Shown here in pieces: positions 1 to 9,055 of a DNA stretch of 33,696 nt (position 1 is the stretch's first letter; each line of letters starts with the position of its first letter). The notes beneath the pieces were generated by a model that saw only the letters and a program-made list of their open reading frames with translations, did no database searches and was not told where the DNA came from. Made by a program: the position numbers and the translations under genes. The stretch comes from Cereibacter johrii (GTDB taxonomy: Bacteria > Pseudomonadota > Alphaproteobacteria > Rhodobacterales > Rhodobacteraceae): contig NZ_MABH01000162.1 of NCBI RefSeq assembly GCF_001720585.1, forward strand, positions 1-33,696. Direction: 5' to 3'.

Positions 1-184
1 TTTCCTCGCGCGCCCCGAAGGGCTGCGGCTGCTGGCCTGCCGGCTGCCGGACGGCGCGCGGATGGAGCGGCCGATCCTGCTCGCGACCCACGCCGACCTC
101 GCCGCCTCGCGCCGGGTCCGGGCCGTGTCCGACGTGCTCGCAGAGGGGGTCCTGTCCCGGAGGCAGGCGTTGGAGGGCGCCTGA
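1..184 (+). CDS. LysR-type transcriptional regulator, C-terminal fragment
   Basis: The window opens inside this gene; only the last 60 codons (frame from base 2, TGA at 182-184) are present. The peptide (LLATHADLAASRRVRAVSDV and onward) looks like the end of a LysR substrate-binding domain, where a 'hp(a)DLrrsaRVRaf.dfl' helix closes the fold. The helix-turn-helix and effector pocket lie outside the window. It converges on the leftward cobalamin-module genes and is probably not part of them. The family call rests on a short tail only; the target genes cannot be inferred. Confidence 0.6.
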   Translation, partial: FLARPEGLRLLACRLPDGARMERPILLATHADLAASRRVRAVSDVLAEGVLSRRQALEGA

Positions 185-373
185 GCACCGTCCGGGCGAG
201 AGGATGCGCGACCGGGACCGGAGCCCCGCGGCTTGATCGAGCACCGCACCGCCGGTCTTCCGCGCGATCATGCGGACGGGCGGGATCCGCCGCCGCGGCA
301 TGTTCGGCCCCGACGGCGTCGGCGGAGCGGGCCGGTCGTCTTCCTGTGCGATGTCCGTCCCGGATCCGGTGCT
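185..373. other. Convergent intergenic region, no gene seen
   Basis: This gap separates the end of the LysR gene (+) from the end of the adenosyltransferase gene (-). I see only short GC-rich dyads, for example CCGAC-GGC-GTCGG at 310-322, and no T-run terminator. It probably holds transcription ends for both sides, but nothing decisive is visible. Confidence 0.4.
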
Positions 374-949
374 TCAGCTCCGCGAGAGGCTCTTCTGCGA
401 CTGCCAATAGTGCTCGGCCACCCCCTCCTGCCTCGCGACCGCGCGGGCCATGACGAAGAGGAGATCGGACAGCCGGTTCAGATAGGCGAGCCCGGAGGCG
501 CCGTCCTGCGGCTCGTCCGCGAGGAGCGACACGAGCCGGCGCTCCGCACGCCGGGCCACGCAGCGGGCCACATGGAGGGCGGCGATGGCGGCCGATCCGC
601 CGGGAAGGATGAACTCCTTCAGCGGAGGCAGCTCCGCATTCAGCGCCTCGAGGATGTCGTCGAGGCGCGCGACATGGGCCTCCGACAGGAGCGGCGCCAG
701 CGGCATCGAGAGCGCGCCGCCGAGGTCGAACAGGTCGTGCTGCAGAAGCGACAGTGTCTCGCCGAGCGCGGCCCCCTGCGGCGAGCCGGCGATCAGGGCC
801 TGCGCGAGGCCCAGCTGGCTGCTCAGTTCGTCGACCGTGCCGATCACCTCCATCCGGGGGGCGTCCTTGTCCACCCTCGCCCCGTCGGAGAGGCCGGTGG
901 TCCCGGTGTCGCCGGTGCGCGTGACGATCTTCGTGAGACGGTTTCCCAT
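374..949 (-). CDS. PduO/MMAB-type cob(I)alamin adenosyltransferase
   Basis: This enzyme (191 aa) transfers the 5'-deoxyadenosyl group of ATP to cob(I)alamin, making the adenosylcobalamin that the HcmAB mutase of the same operon needs. Family hallmarks are visible in order: the ATP-binding N-terminus TRTGDTGTTGL (about 10-20), the GTVDELSS segment (about 37-44), an ILPGGS turn, the Arg-rich helix ARCVARRAERR and the YLNRLSDLLF motif near the C-terminus. Length is normal for the family. It is the last gene of the hcm operon; its ATG directly follows the TGA of the gamma-carbonic-anhydrase-like gene with no spacer, so translation is probably coupled. Placement beside a B12-dependent mutase supports a dedicated cofactor-supply role over general cobalamin synthesis, which is inference. 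Confidence 0.93.
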   Translation of the reverse strand: MGNRLTKIVTRTGDTGTTGLSDGARVDKDAPRMEVIGTVDELSSQLGLAQALIAGSPQGAALGETLSLLQHDLFDLGGALSMPLAPLLSEAHVARLDDILEALNAELPPLKEFILPGGSAAIAALHVARCVARRAERRLVSLLADEPQDGASGLAYLNRLSDLLFVMARAVARQEGVAEHYWQSQKSLSRS

Positions 950-1993
950 TCACTCCTCCCCGGGCTGAAGCATCGGCTGGTGCGACGTGCCGGCGAACTG
1001 CACGGCATAGTCGCGATACATGGGCAGGGTCGCGGCCAGCATTCCGCGGCGCGCGTCGGTCATGTCGGCGATGGGGCGCGCGGGCCGCCCCGCCCAGACC
1101 TTGCCGCCGGTGAGGCGCTGGTCGGGCTCGGTCTCGGTGCCGGCCGCGACGAGCACATCGCTCTCGATCACGGTGCCGGCCGCGATGCGCGAGCCGATGC
1201 CGACGAGGCTCGCCCGCTCGACCCGGCAATCGACGAGGAGGACATTGTGGCCGATGGTGACGTCGGGGCCGATCTCCACGTCCCGCGTCTCGCAGAGGAT
1301 CGTGCTGTTGTCCTGCACGTTCGTGCCCTCGCCGATGCGGATCTCATGGCCGCCCGCCTCGAGCCGGCAGCCATACCAGACGCCCGCCCCCTCCCCCATG
1401 GTCACGCGGCCGGCGACGGTCGCGGTGGGGGCCACGAAGACATGGCCCCCAGGCGCCGCACGGCCGTCCGGGCTGGCCTTTCCGGAGGAAGGGTCGTTCC
1501 GCGTCTGCTGATGGTAGGAGGCGAGCTCGGAGGCCGAGACGGGGGCCACGCGCTGCGCCGGGCTGCCGGAATAGAGCCAGCCCGCCTCGAGCTTCGAGCG
1601 CGGAAAGACCACCGATCCCGCCGTGACGACCACCCCGTCCGCCACTTCGGAGCCGTCGAGGATGACGGCCCCCCGCTCGATCACGCAATTGTCGCCGATG
1701 GTGCACGCATGGATCACCGCGCCCTTGCCGGCGGTGACATTCTGGCCGACATGGGTCGGATAGACATCGTGCGCGATATGGACGGTCGCCCCCTCGCCGA
1801 GGTGGAAGTCGTCGCCGATATGGATGTGGTGGCCGTCGGCCCGGATCACGGAGCGCGCGCCGAGCCAGAGGCCCCGGCCGAGCCTCGCGCGCCCGAGGAC
1901 GGCGGCCCCCGCGCCCGCGAAGGCGGGCTCGCCCGCGAACTCCGGCGACATGCCGTGGTAGGCGGCGATCAGGGGCGGACATTTCTCACGCAT
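950..1993 (-). CDS. Tandem gamma-carbonic-anhydrase-like (left-handed beta-helix) protein
   Basis: The 347-aa protein consists of two gamma-carbonic-anhydrase/PaaY-like hexapeptide-repeat domains (about 20-165 and 185-340) joined by a polar linker; ordinary family members have one domain. Aligning by eye to Cam and PaaY, domain 1 keeps the first and third metal histidines (His72 in ATVHI, His95 in VIHAC) but has Lys90 for the second. Domain 2 keeps only the second (His249 in TIGHN), with Leu233 and Val254 at the others. Since this family builds its metal site between subunits, the halves may complement each other. Its function is unknown; PaaY, a CoA thioesterase of this fold, suggests clearing stray CoA thioesters, but this is inference. 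Start: ATG 1993 has GAGG 8 nt upstream; a GTG at 2002 is less likely. The gene overlaps the upstream small gene by 8 nt. Confidence 0.85.
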   Translation of the reverse strand: MREKCPPLIAAYHGMSPEFAGEPAFAGAGAAVLGRARLGRGLWLGARSVIRADGHHIHIGDDFHLGEGATVHIAHDVYPTHVGQNVTAGKGAVIHACTIGDNCVIERGAVILDGSEVADGVVVTAGSVVFPRSKLEAGWLYSGSPAQRVAPVSASELASYHQQTRNDPSSGKASPDGRAAPGGHVFVAPTATVAGRVTMGEGAGVWYGCRLEAGGHEIRIGEGTNVQDNSTILCETRDVEIGPDVTIGHNVLLVDCRVERASLVGIGSRIAAGTVIESDVLVAAGTETEPDQRLTGGKVWAGRPARPIADMTDARRGMLAATLPMYRDYAVQFAGTSHQPMLQPGEE

Positions 1994-2273
1994 CGGGGGC
2001 ACCTCGCTGAAGATAGAGCCGGGCGTTGGCCGCCTCGGCCTGCGCGATCTTGCGGACCGTCTCGGACGGGATCCGGGTCATGAGATCGGCGCAGTAGCGG
2101 GCGAGGTCGCCCCGCACCTCCGCCCCCATGGCACGGGCCAGAAAGAAGCGGTGGAGCGCCAGCTTGCCATGGCCGGTTTCGACGGAGTGGCGCAGCAGCT
2201 CCTGCGCCGCGGCGCGGTCGCCGTTGCGCGCCTGCCGGGAGAGCTGCTGGGCCTTCTTGCGAAGCTGTCCCAT
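1986..2273 (-). CDS. Small conserved-context hypothetical protein (95 aa)
   Basis: I do not recognise a family. The protein is basic at the N-terminus (GQLRKKAQQLSRQARNGDR), predicted by eye to be mostly alpha-helical, rich in Ala, Leu and Arg, with no signal peptide, transmembrane segment or cysteine pair. The short Ala/Gly-spaced helices loosely recall TPR/Sel1 repeats but do not match well enough to call. The gene starts 3 nt after the stop of hcmA and overlaps the next gene by 8 nt, so it is translated as part of the hcm operon. Location suggests a function linked to the mutase or its CoA products. It is likely real because frame, spacing and overlaps all fit operon packing. Confidence 0.7.
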   Translation of the reverse strand: MGQLRKKAQQLSRQARNGDRAAAQELLRHSVETGHGKLALHRFFLARAMGAEVRGDLARYCADLMTRIPSETVRKIAQAEAANARLYLQRGAPDA

Positions 2274-2276
2274 GGC

Positions 2277-3968
2277 TCAGAACACCGGCGTTTCGCGGTA
2301 GACACCCCAGATCGTCTTCAGCTTCTCGACGATGTCGCCCATGGTCGCCCCCTCCTTCACCAGCTGGATGGTCACGGGCATCACGTTGGCGCTCTCGTCC
2401 CTGGCGACCGCGACCAGTTCGTCGAGGAGCGCCTGGACCCTGGCCTCGTCGCGCCCGGCGCGCACCGAGCGCGTGCGGTCGATCTGCCGCTTGGCGGTCG
2501 TCTCGTCGTAGGGATGGACCTCGATCTTCACATGGCTCTCGTCCATCACATAGCGGTTCACGCCGATCACCGGCTTCTCGCCCGACTGCTTGCGCAGCGC
2601 CGTCTCGTAAGCGAAGTCCGCGATGTGCTTCTGGAACCAGCCTTCCTCGATCAGCTTGATCGCCCCGCCGCGCTCTTCCACCTCGTCGAGGATCTCGAAG
2701 ATCTTCTTCTCGTAGTCGTTGGTCAGGCTCTCGACGAAATAGGACCCGCCGAGAGGATCGACCACCTGCGTCACGCCGGTCTCGTCGGCGATCACCTGCT
2801 GGGTGCGCAGCGCAAGCTGCATCGCATGTTCGGTGGGAATGGCGAAGGCCTCGTCATAGCCGTTCGTATGGAGCGACTGCGCGCCCCCCAGCACCGCCGC
2901 CAGCGCCTGGGTCGTCGTGCGCATGACATTGACCATGTATTGCGGCTTGGTGAGCGAGGCCGCCGCGGTCTGGCAGTGAAAGCGCAGGCGCATCGACTCG
3001 GGCTTCTTCGCGCCGAACCGCTCCTTCATGATCTTGGCATAGCAGCGGCGCAGCGCGCGGAACTTCGCGATCTCCTCGAAGAAGTCGGCCTGGCAGACGA
3101 AGAAGAAGGCGAGCCGCGGGGCGAAGTCGTCGACCTCGACGCCGGTCTTCAGCACCTCCTCGACATAGACGATCAGATTGGCCAGCGTGAAGGCGGCCTC
3201 GTGCAGCGGCGAGGAGCCCGCTTCCGAGATATGGTAGCCCGAGATGTTGATCGGGTTGTAGCGCTTCATCGTCCGGGTCGAGTGGGAGATGATGTCGCGC
3301 ACGATGCGGACCGAGGGCGCGATCGGGAAGATATATTCCTTCTGCGCCATGTACTCCTTCAGGATGTCTGCCTGCACCGTGCCGGACACCTTGTTCAGGT
3401 CGTAGCCCCGCTCCTCGCAGAGCGCGATATACATCGCGAGCAGGATCCAGGCGGTGGGATTGATGGTCAGCGAGACCGAGATCTTCTCGAGATCGATCCC
3501 GTCGAGCAGCGCGCGCATGTCGGCCAGCGTGTCGATGGCCACGCCCTCGCGGCCCACCTCGCCGTCCGACATCGGATGGTCACTGTCGTAGCCCATCAGC
3601 GTCGGCATGTCGAAATCGGTCGAGATGCCGGTCTGGCCCTGCTCGATCAGGAACTTGAACCGCTTGTTGGTGTCCTCGCCGGTGCCGAAGCCCGCGATCT
3701 GGCGCATGGTCCAGTTGCGGCCGCGATACATGGTCGGATAGGGCCCGCGCGTGAAGGGATATTTCCCCGGCAGGCCGATGTCCTCGAGCGGCGTGTCGGC
3801 GATGTCGGCGGCGGTGTAGGTCCGCTTCACCGGGAAGTCGCCCAGCGTGTAGAACTGCTCCTTGCGCTCGGGCGCGCGGGCGATGAATTCGGCGACCTCG
3901 GTACGTTCCCAGTCCTCGACCGCTTGCGCGATCTCGTCGGTGCGGGCGTGCGAGAGGGTGTCAGACAT
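2277..3968 (-). CDS. hcmA: 2-hydroxyisobutyryl-CoA mutase, large subunit
   Basis: This subunit (563 aa) holds the TIM-barrel active site of an adenosylcobalamin-dependent acyl-CoA mutase that interconverts 2-hydroxyisobutyryl-CoA and 3-hydroxybutyryl-CoA. The length suits a large subunit lacking the B12 domain, which is supplied by HcmB. The substrate-determining positions are visible: Ile91 in [10 protein letters not shown], where methylmalonyl-CoA mutase has Tyr and isobutyryl-CoA mutase has Phe, and Asp118 in ISTDFDMPT, where those enzymes have a small or hydrophobic residue. They correspond to Ile90 and Asp117 of Aquincola tertiaricarbonis HcmA, and the wider sequence, from APERKEQF to the C-terminal YRETPVF, matches that protein closely from memory. 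Its start overlaps the meaB stop by 8 nt; the unknown small gene follows after 3 nt. Methylmalonyl-CoA mutase is a poor alternative given both diagnostic residues. Confidence 0.95.
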   Translation of the reverse strand: MSDTLSHARTDEIAQAVEDWERTEVAEFIARAPERKEQFYTLGDFPVKRTYTAADIADTPLEDIGLPGKYPFTRGPYPTMYRGRNWTMRQIAGFGTGEDTNKRFKFLIEQGQTGISTDFDMPTLMGYDSDHPMSDGEVGREGVAIDTLADMRALLDGIDLEKISVSLTINPTAWILLAMYIALCEERGYDLNKVSGTVQADILKEYMAQKEYIFPIAPSVRIVRDIISHSTRTMKRYNPINISGYHISEAGSSPLHEAAFTLANLIVYVEEVLKTGVEVDDFAPRLAFFFVCQADFFEEIAKFRALRRCYAKIMKERFGAKKPESMRLRFHCQTAAASLTKPQYMVNVMRTTTQALAAVLGGAQSLHTNGYDEAFAIPTEHAMQLALRTQQVIADETGVTQVVDPLGGSYFVESLTNDYEKKIFEILDEVEERGGAIKLIEEGWFQKHIADFAYETALRKQSGEKPVIGVNRYVMDESHVKIEVHPYDETTAKRQIDRTRSVRAGRDEARVQALLDELVAVARDESANVMPVTIQLVKEGATMGDIVEKLKTIWGVYRETPVF

Positions 3969-4932
3969 GGGGTTTCTCCATCGAGAACTGTTTCACGATG
4001 CCGCTCGCGGCGGCGTAGGGGTCCGTCTGGCGCGCCGCGACGCGCCGGCCCTCCGGCTCGAAGGCGGGATGACGGCGCAACCTCTCGAGCATCAGGGCTT
4101 CGGCCGCCTTCTTCAGCCGGAAGACCGAGATCTGCTCGCGCCGGGCGGCACCTGCGGGGCCGTCGAGATGGGCGAGATGCTTGCCGAAGCCCGAGATCAG
4201 CTCCTCGAAGCCCTGATCGTCGTAGGAGCTCGTGCCGATCACCGGCGGCAGCCACCCGCGGGTGAGCGCGCTTCCCAGACCGTCCTTCAGCATGGTCTTG
4301 AGGTCGGTCAGGGTGCGGTTGGCGTCCGAGCGGTCGCATTTCGAGACCACATGCAGATCGGCGATCTCGAGGATGCCGGCCTTGATCGCCTGGATCTCGT
4401 CGCCGAGCCCCGGAGCCGAGACCACGACCGTCGTGTGCGAGGCCTTGGCGATCTCGACCTCGTCCTGGCCCACGCCGACCGTCTCGATGATGATCCGGTC
4501 GAAGCCCGCGAGATCGAGAATGTCCACCACATCGAGCGCCGCATGGGCCATGCCACCCACCGCGCCGCGGGTGGCCATGGAGCGGATGAAGACATTGGGA
4601 TCGAGCACGAGATCCGACATGCGGATGCGGTCGCCGAGGATCGATCCCCCCGAATAGGGGCTCGACGGGTCGATGGCCACCACCGCCACCCGCTCGCCCG
4701 CATCGAGGAGCTTGCGCACGAGCTTCGAGACCATGGTCGACTTGCCCGAGCCGGGCACGCCGGTGATGCCCACCACATGCGCCTTGCCGGCGCGCCTGTA
4801 GATCTCGCCGATGGCCTCGCGCACCTCGGGCGTTCCGGCCTCGGCGCGCGAGATCAGCCGGGCCACGGCCCAGGTCTCGCCGCGCGCTGCGGGCTCGATC
4901 AGGTCGAGCGACGGAATGTAGGGTCTTGCCAT
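3961..4932 (-). CDS. meaB: MeaB-type GTPase chaperone of the acyl-CoA mutase
   Basis: A 323-aa SIMIBI-class GTPase of the MeaB/ArgK family (called MeaH in known 2-hydroxyisobutyrate clusters). Such proteins gate cofactor loading and remove damaged cobalamin from B12-dependent mutases. Visible motifs are the P-loop GVPGSGKST (58-66), the AIDPSSPYSGGSILGDRIRM region (about 87-105), the switch segment ETVGVGQ (150-156) and the base-recognition motif SKCD (197-200). The last is usually NKxD, so the Asn is replaced by Ser while Lys and Asp remain. The ATG overlaps the ligase stop (TGATG) and the stop lies within the start of hcmA, giving tight coupling to its client. Length is normal. Confidence 0.93.
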   Translation of the reverse strand: MARPYIPSLDLIEPAARGETWAVARLISRAEAGTPEVREAIGEIYRRAGKAHVVGITGVPGSGKSTMVSKLVRKLLDAGERVAVVAIDPSSPYSGGSILGDRIRMSDLVLDPNVFIRSMATRGAVGGMAHAALDVVDILDLAGFDRIIIETVGVGQDEVEIAKASHTTVVVSAPGLGDEIQAIKAGILEIADLHVVSKCDRSDANRTLTDLKTMLKDGLGSALTRGWLPPVIGTSSYDDQGFEELISGFGKHLAHLDGPAGAARREQISVFRLKKAAEALMLERLRRHPAFEPEGRRVAARQTDPYAAASGIVKQFSMEKPHV

Positions 4933-6377
4933 CAGCTCGACACCTTCTCCTGACGGCGGAGCATCTCGGCGAAGGCGGCGCGGTCGTCGATGACGCGCTT
5001 GGCCTTGAAATCCGTCCGCGGGTGGGTGTTCGGCGCCACGATCTCGATCACCGACCGCAGGCCGAGCATGCTGTGCAGATGCGCGGCAACCTGCGCATGG
5101 AAGGCGCGCCGGACGTCCTCGCCCCGCTCCCAGCGCTCGGGGTCGAGCTCGACCGAGATCATCATCTCGTCCATCGTGCCCTCGCGGGTGATGAAGATGC
5201 GGTGCTCGCCGCCGTAGCCCGGCAACTGGCAGAGCGCCGCCTCGATCTCGGACGGATAGACGTTCTCGCCGCGGATGGTGATCATGTCGTCCACGCGGCC
5301 GATGATGCCCATCGGAAGCTGCGGATAGGTCCGGCCGCAGGGCGTGGGATCGTTGGTCCAGACCGTCAGATCGCCGGATTCGAGCCGGATCATCGGCTGC
5401 GACATCCGCTCGAGGTGGGGATAGACCGGCGTCCCGCGCTGGCCGTAGGGCACGCGACGGTGCGTCTGGGGATCGCAGACCTCGGTATAGACGATGTCCT
5501 GCCAGCAGAGCATCCCGGGCGTCTCGCGCGAGCCGCCCACATGCATCCAGGGCGTCATCTCTCCCATGGAGCCGCTGTCATAGACCTTGGCCGCATAGAG
5601 ATCCTCGATCCGCTCGCGGATCGACGGGATCGAGGCGCCGGGCTCGCCCGAGAAGAACATGTATTTCAGCCCGAACCTGCGCGGGTCGAGCCCGTCCCTG
5701 ATCGCGGTCTCGGCGAGGTGGATCGCATAGGTGGGCGTGCCGTAGAAGCCTGCGGGCTTGAGGATGTCGAGCCACTGGGCGCAGCGCGAGGACATGCCTG
5801 CGGCGCCGGCGCCGAAGGGGAATGCCTTGGCCCCCAGCCGCTCGGCCCCCGCCAGCGCGCCCCAGCTGCCCATGTAGAGGCTGAAGATGGCCGCCACGCA
5901 GATCGTGTCGCCCGGGCGCATGCCCATGGCCCACATGATCCGCGCATGGGCGTTGGCGATGGCGCGCCAGTCGCCCTGCGAGACCGCAAAGGCGGTGGGG
6001 CGGCCGGTCGTGCCGGAGGTGCCGTGGACATGGAACACCTCGGCATCGGGCACGCAGAGATAGTCGCCGAAGGGCGGATGCGCGGCCTGCGCGGCCCGGA
6101 GGTCGGCCTTGCGGATCACGGGCACCTTCTCCTCGAAATCCTCGAGCGACTTCAGGTGCGACGGGTGGAAGCCCGCCTCGTCCCACTTCCGCCGGTAGAA
6201 GGGCGCATGGTCCCAGGCATAGGCGCAGATCGCCTGCAGACGGGCCAGGATGGCGGCCTCGCGCTCCGCCTGCGGCATGGTCTCGCGGTGCGGGAACCAG
6301 TAGCGGCTGTCCGCCTGCGGGAAATAGCCGTCGTCGAAGCGCGGCGGCCAGGACCATTGCTCCATCGCCGCGGTCAT
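4932..6377 (-). CDS. hcl: 2-hydroxyisobutyrate-CoA ligase (PaaK-like adenylate-forming)
   Basis: A 481-aa acyl-CoA ligase of the phenylacetate-CoA ligase type. It would activate 2-hydroxyisobutyrate with ATP and CoA through an acyl-adenylate, providing the mutase substrate. The ATP/AMP-binding loop HGTSGTTGRPT is at 118-128, a SGEPG segment and the YDSGSMGEM region lie mid-protein, followed by GRVDDMITIRGENVYPSEIE at the hinge to the C-terminal domain and PRTDFKAKRV near the end, with the lysine-bearing segment of this family. Length is slightly above the roughly 430 aa of PaaK. The gene starts and ends in TGATG overlaps with hcmB and meaB. Substrate is assigned from operon context; the family also includes aryl-acid ligases, so specificity is inferred. 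Confidence 0.87.
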   Translation of the reverse strand: MTAAMEQWSWPPRFDDGYFPQADSRYWFPHRETMPQAEREAAILARLQAICAYAWDHAPFYRRKWDEAGFHPSHLKSLEDFEEKVPVIRKADLRAAQAAHPPFGDYLCVPDAEVFHVHGTSGTTGRPTAFAVSQGDWRAIANAHARIMWAMGMRPGDTICVAAIFSLYMGSWGALAGAERLGAKAFPFGAGAAGMSSRCAQWLDILKPAGFYGTPTYAIHLAETAIRDGLDPRRFGLKYMFFSGEPGASIPSIRERIEDLYAAKVYDSGSMGEMTPWMHVGGSRETPGMLCWQDIVYTEVCDPQTHRRVPYGQRGTPVYPHLERMSQPMIRLESGDLTVWTNDPTPCGRTYPQLPMGIIGRVDDMITIRGENVYPSEIEAALCQLPGYGGEHRIFITREGTMDEMMISVELDPERWERGEDVRRAFHAQVAAHLHSMLGLRSVIEIVAPNTHPRTDFKAKRVIDDRAAFAEMLRRQEKVSS

Positions 6378-6784
6378 CAGCGGTCTCCCCGCGCCTTCAC
6401 CAGACCCGTGAGCGTGTCGATGATGTGCTGGGGCGGCGTGTCCTGAAGCAGCACCTCGGCCACGCCCATCCTCTTGAGTTCGATCACGTCCTCGTCGGGC
6501 ATGACGCCCCCCGCGACCACGATCATGTCCTCGACCTTGTGCTCCTTCAGCAGCGCGAAGATCTTCGGAAAGACCGTCATCTGCACGCCCGACAGGAGGC
6601 TCACGCCGAGGATGTCCACATCCTCCTGCACCGCGGCCGTCACCACCTCCTCCGGGGTGCGGTGGAGACCGGAATAGACGACATCCATCCCGGCATCGCG
6701 CAGGGTGCGGGCCACCACCTTCACGCCGCGGTCATGGCCATCAAGACCAACCTTCGCGAGCAGCACACGGATCTGGGTCGACAT
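6377..6784 (-). CDS. hcmB: 2-hydroxyisobutyryl-CoA mutase, small B12-binding subunit
   Basis: A 135-aa Rossmann-like cobalamin-binding subunit that pairs with HcmA. The base-off/His-on signature is complete: DGHDRG at 15-20 with His17 as the lower axial ligand, the SLLSG segment at about 62-66 and AGGVMPDED at about 91-99. The start is the ATG at 6784, preceded by a strong GGGAGGAA ribosome site; an in-frame start further upstream (6838) would run through the operator and promoter and is rejected. This is the first gene of the operon hcmB-hcl-meaB-hcmA-unknown-gammaCA-adenosyltransferase. It lies about 30 nt downstream of a palindromic operator, so expression is probably under the GntR regulator encoded at 11708-12358. 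Confidence 0.95.
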   Translation of the reverse strand: MSTQIRVLLAKVGLDGHDRGVKVVARTLRDAGMDVVYSGLHRTPEEVVTAAVQEDVDILGVSLLSGVQMTVFPKIFALLKEHKVEDMIVVAGGVMPDEDVIELKRMGVAEVLLQDTPPQHIIDTLTGLVKARGDR

Positions 6785-6813
6785 GGGTTCCTCCCGTTCA
6801 TTCCGAAGTCGAA

Positions 6814-6851
6814 ATTTCGTATACGGAATGCGAAGCAATGATTCTTGTCAA
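6814..6851 (-). promoter_or_regulatory. hcmB promoter and GntR operator A
   Basis: On the minus strand a perfect -35 TTGACA (6851-6846) is followed after 17 bp by TTCCGTATACGAAAT (6828-6814), whose centre CGTATACG (6818-6825) is palindromic. The palindrome covers the place where a -10 element belongs, and no good -10 hexamer is seen apart from it, fitting repression by promoter occlusion. The same layout recurs before the dehydrogenase gene. The palindrome type, xGTATACx, suits GntR/FCD regulators. Confidence 0.75.
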
Positions 6852-6973
6852 GCAGCGATGTCGGCGGAGACTGGATTACCGAACTCAGGCGCAGGATGGG
6901 CCGCGGCCCGAGAGGCCACGGCAGAGGGGGCGAAGGCGCGCGTCAGGCGGGCCCGCGCTCGAGGAGAGGCTCG

Positions 6974-8334
<1,361 letters not shown>

Positions 8335-8335
<1 letters not shown>

Positions 8336-8955
8336 CAGCGGTCGGTCCTCGTCTCGATCGGAAGGGGGCGCGGCATGCCGAAGAGGACGGCGGTGACGCG
8401 CATCAGCCGCGACAGGGCCGCCACCAGCAGCAGGAGCACCGAGAGCGCCATCGCCGACTTGGCGATCCAGCGGTGCCCGAGACCGGCCGGCGCCGTGCTG
8501 CGCTCGCCGCTGCGGTAGGCTTCGAGCGCGAAGGGGATGGTCTCGTGCGCCGCCACCGCCAGAAACGGCAGCAGAAGCAGCAGGATGCCTGCGAATTCGA
8601 TCCAGCAGCGCGCCCTCGGGCGGAGCCGCTCGTGTATGACGTCCACCCGCACATGTTCGTCGAGCGCCAGCGTGTAGCTCAGCCCGAGCAGCCAGGCGCT
8701 GCCGACGAGGTGCCATTGCAGTTCGTCAAGGGCGATGGTGCTCGTGCCGAACAGGTAGCGGCTGACCACGGCCCAGGCGATCAGGCCCACGGTGACGAGC
8801 CAGAGCCACGAGGCCGCCTTGCCGATGACGATCAGCACGGCATCGATCCGCAGGCTCGGGGCCGTCTGCGGCAGGGTGCCGGCAGGCGGCATCCTCTCGG
8901 ACGAAGGGGGCCCGGGCGGCGCGTCCGGACCGGCAGGCGCACTGCCGTTGGCCAT
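8335..8955 (-). CDS. dctQ: TRAP transporter small permease (DctQ type)
   Basis: A 206-aa four-helix membrane subunit that joins DctM to form the TRAP permease. Four hydrophobic stretches are visible, at roughly 37-60, 80-100, 118-140 and 165-185. The SRYLFGTSTIALDELQWHL segment and the LDEHVRVDVIHERL segment after helix 2 are typical of the family. The N-terminus carries an unusual Pro/Gly/Ala-rich tail of about 35 residues (PAGPDAPPGPPSSERMPPAG); an internal start cannot be excluded. It lies 100 nt after dctP, and that gap contains a GC-rich inverted repeat. It overlaps dctM by one base in TGATG. Confidence 0.9.
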
Positions 8956-8989
8956 GGCTGAAAATCCTTTTCTGGAGAGGGAACGGGTC

Positions 8990-9026
8990 GGGCGGCTCGC
9001 GCCCGGCGAAGGGCACGACGCCGCCC
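8990..9026 (-). other. GC-rich inverted repeat between dctP and dctQ
   Basis: GGGCGGC (8990-8996) and GCCGCCC (9020-9026) could pair around a GC-rich loop in the transcript between dctP and dctQ. There is no T-run, so it is more likely an mRNA stabiliser or partial attenuator keeping binding-protein output above that of the permease than a full terminator. The second TRAP system has a stronger hairpin at the equivalent place. Confidence 0.35.
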
Positions 9027-9055
9027 GGCGCCGCGCCCCTCCCGCGCGGCCGGTG

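Noticed and set aside
1994-2002. GTG start for the tandem gamma-carbonic-anhydrase-like gene
   Set aside because: The GAGG ribosome site overlaps this codon's position and is correctly spaced for ATG 1993.
2277-3968. Methylmalonyl-CoA or isobutyryl-CoA mutase large subunit
   Set aside because: Tyr or Phe is expected at the position of Ile91 and a small residue at Asp118; both diagnostic residues instead match 2-hydroxyisobutyryl-CoA mutase.
6785-6838. N-terminal extension of hcmB to an upstream ATG
   Set aside because: It would translate across the operator and ribosome site; the ATG at 6784 has a strong GGGAGGAA and fits the family start.
8336-8716. Longer reading of the DctM gene upstream of 8335
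   Set aside because: The extension is Arg/Pro-rich, overlaps dctQ in another frame and lacks membrane helices; the TGATG overlap marks the real start.
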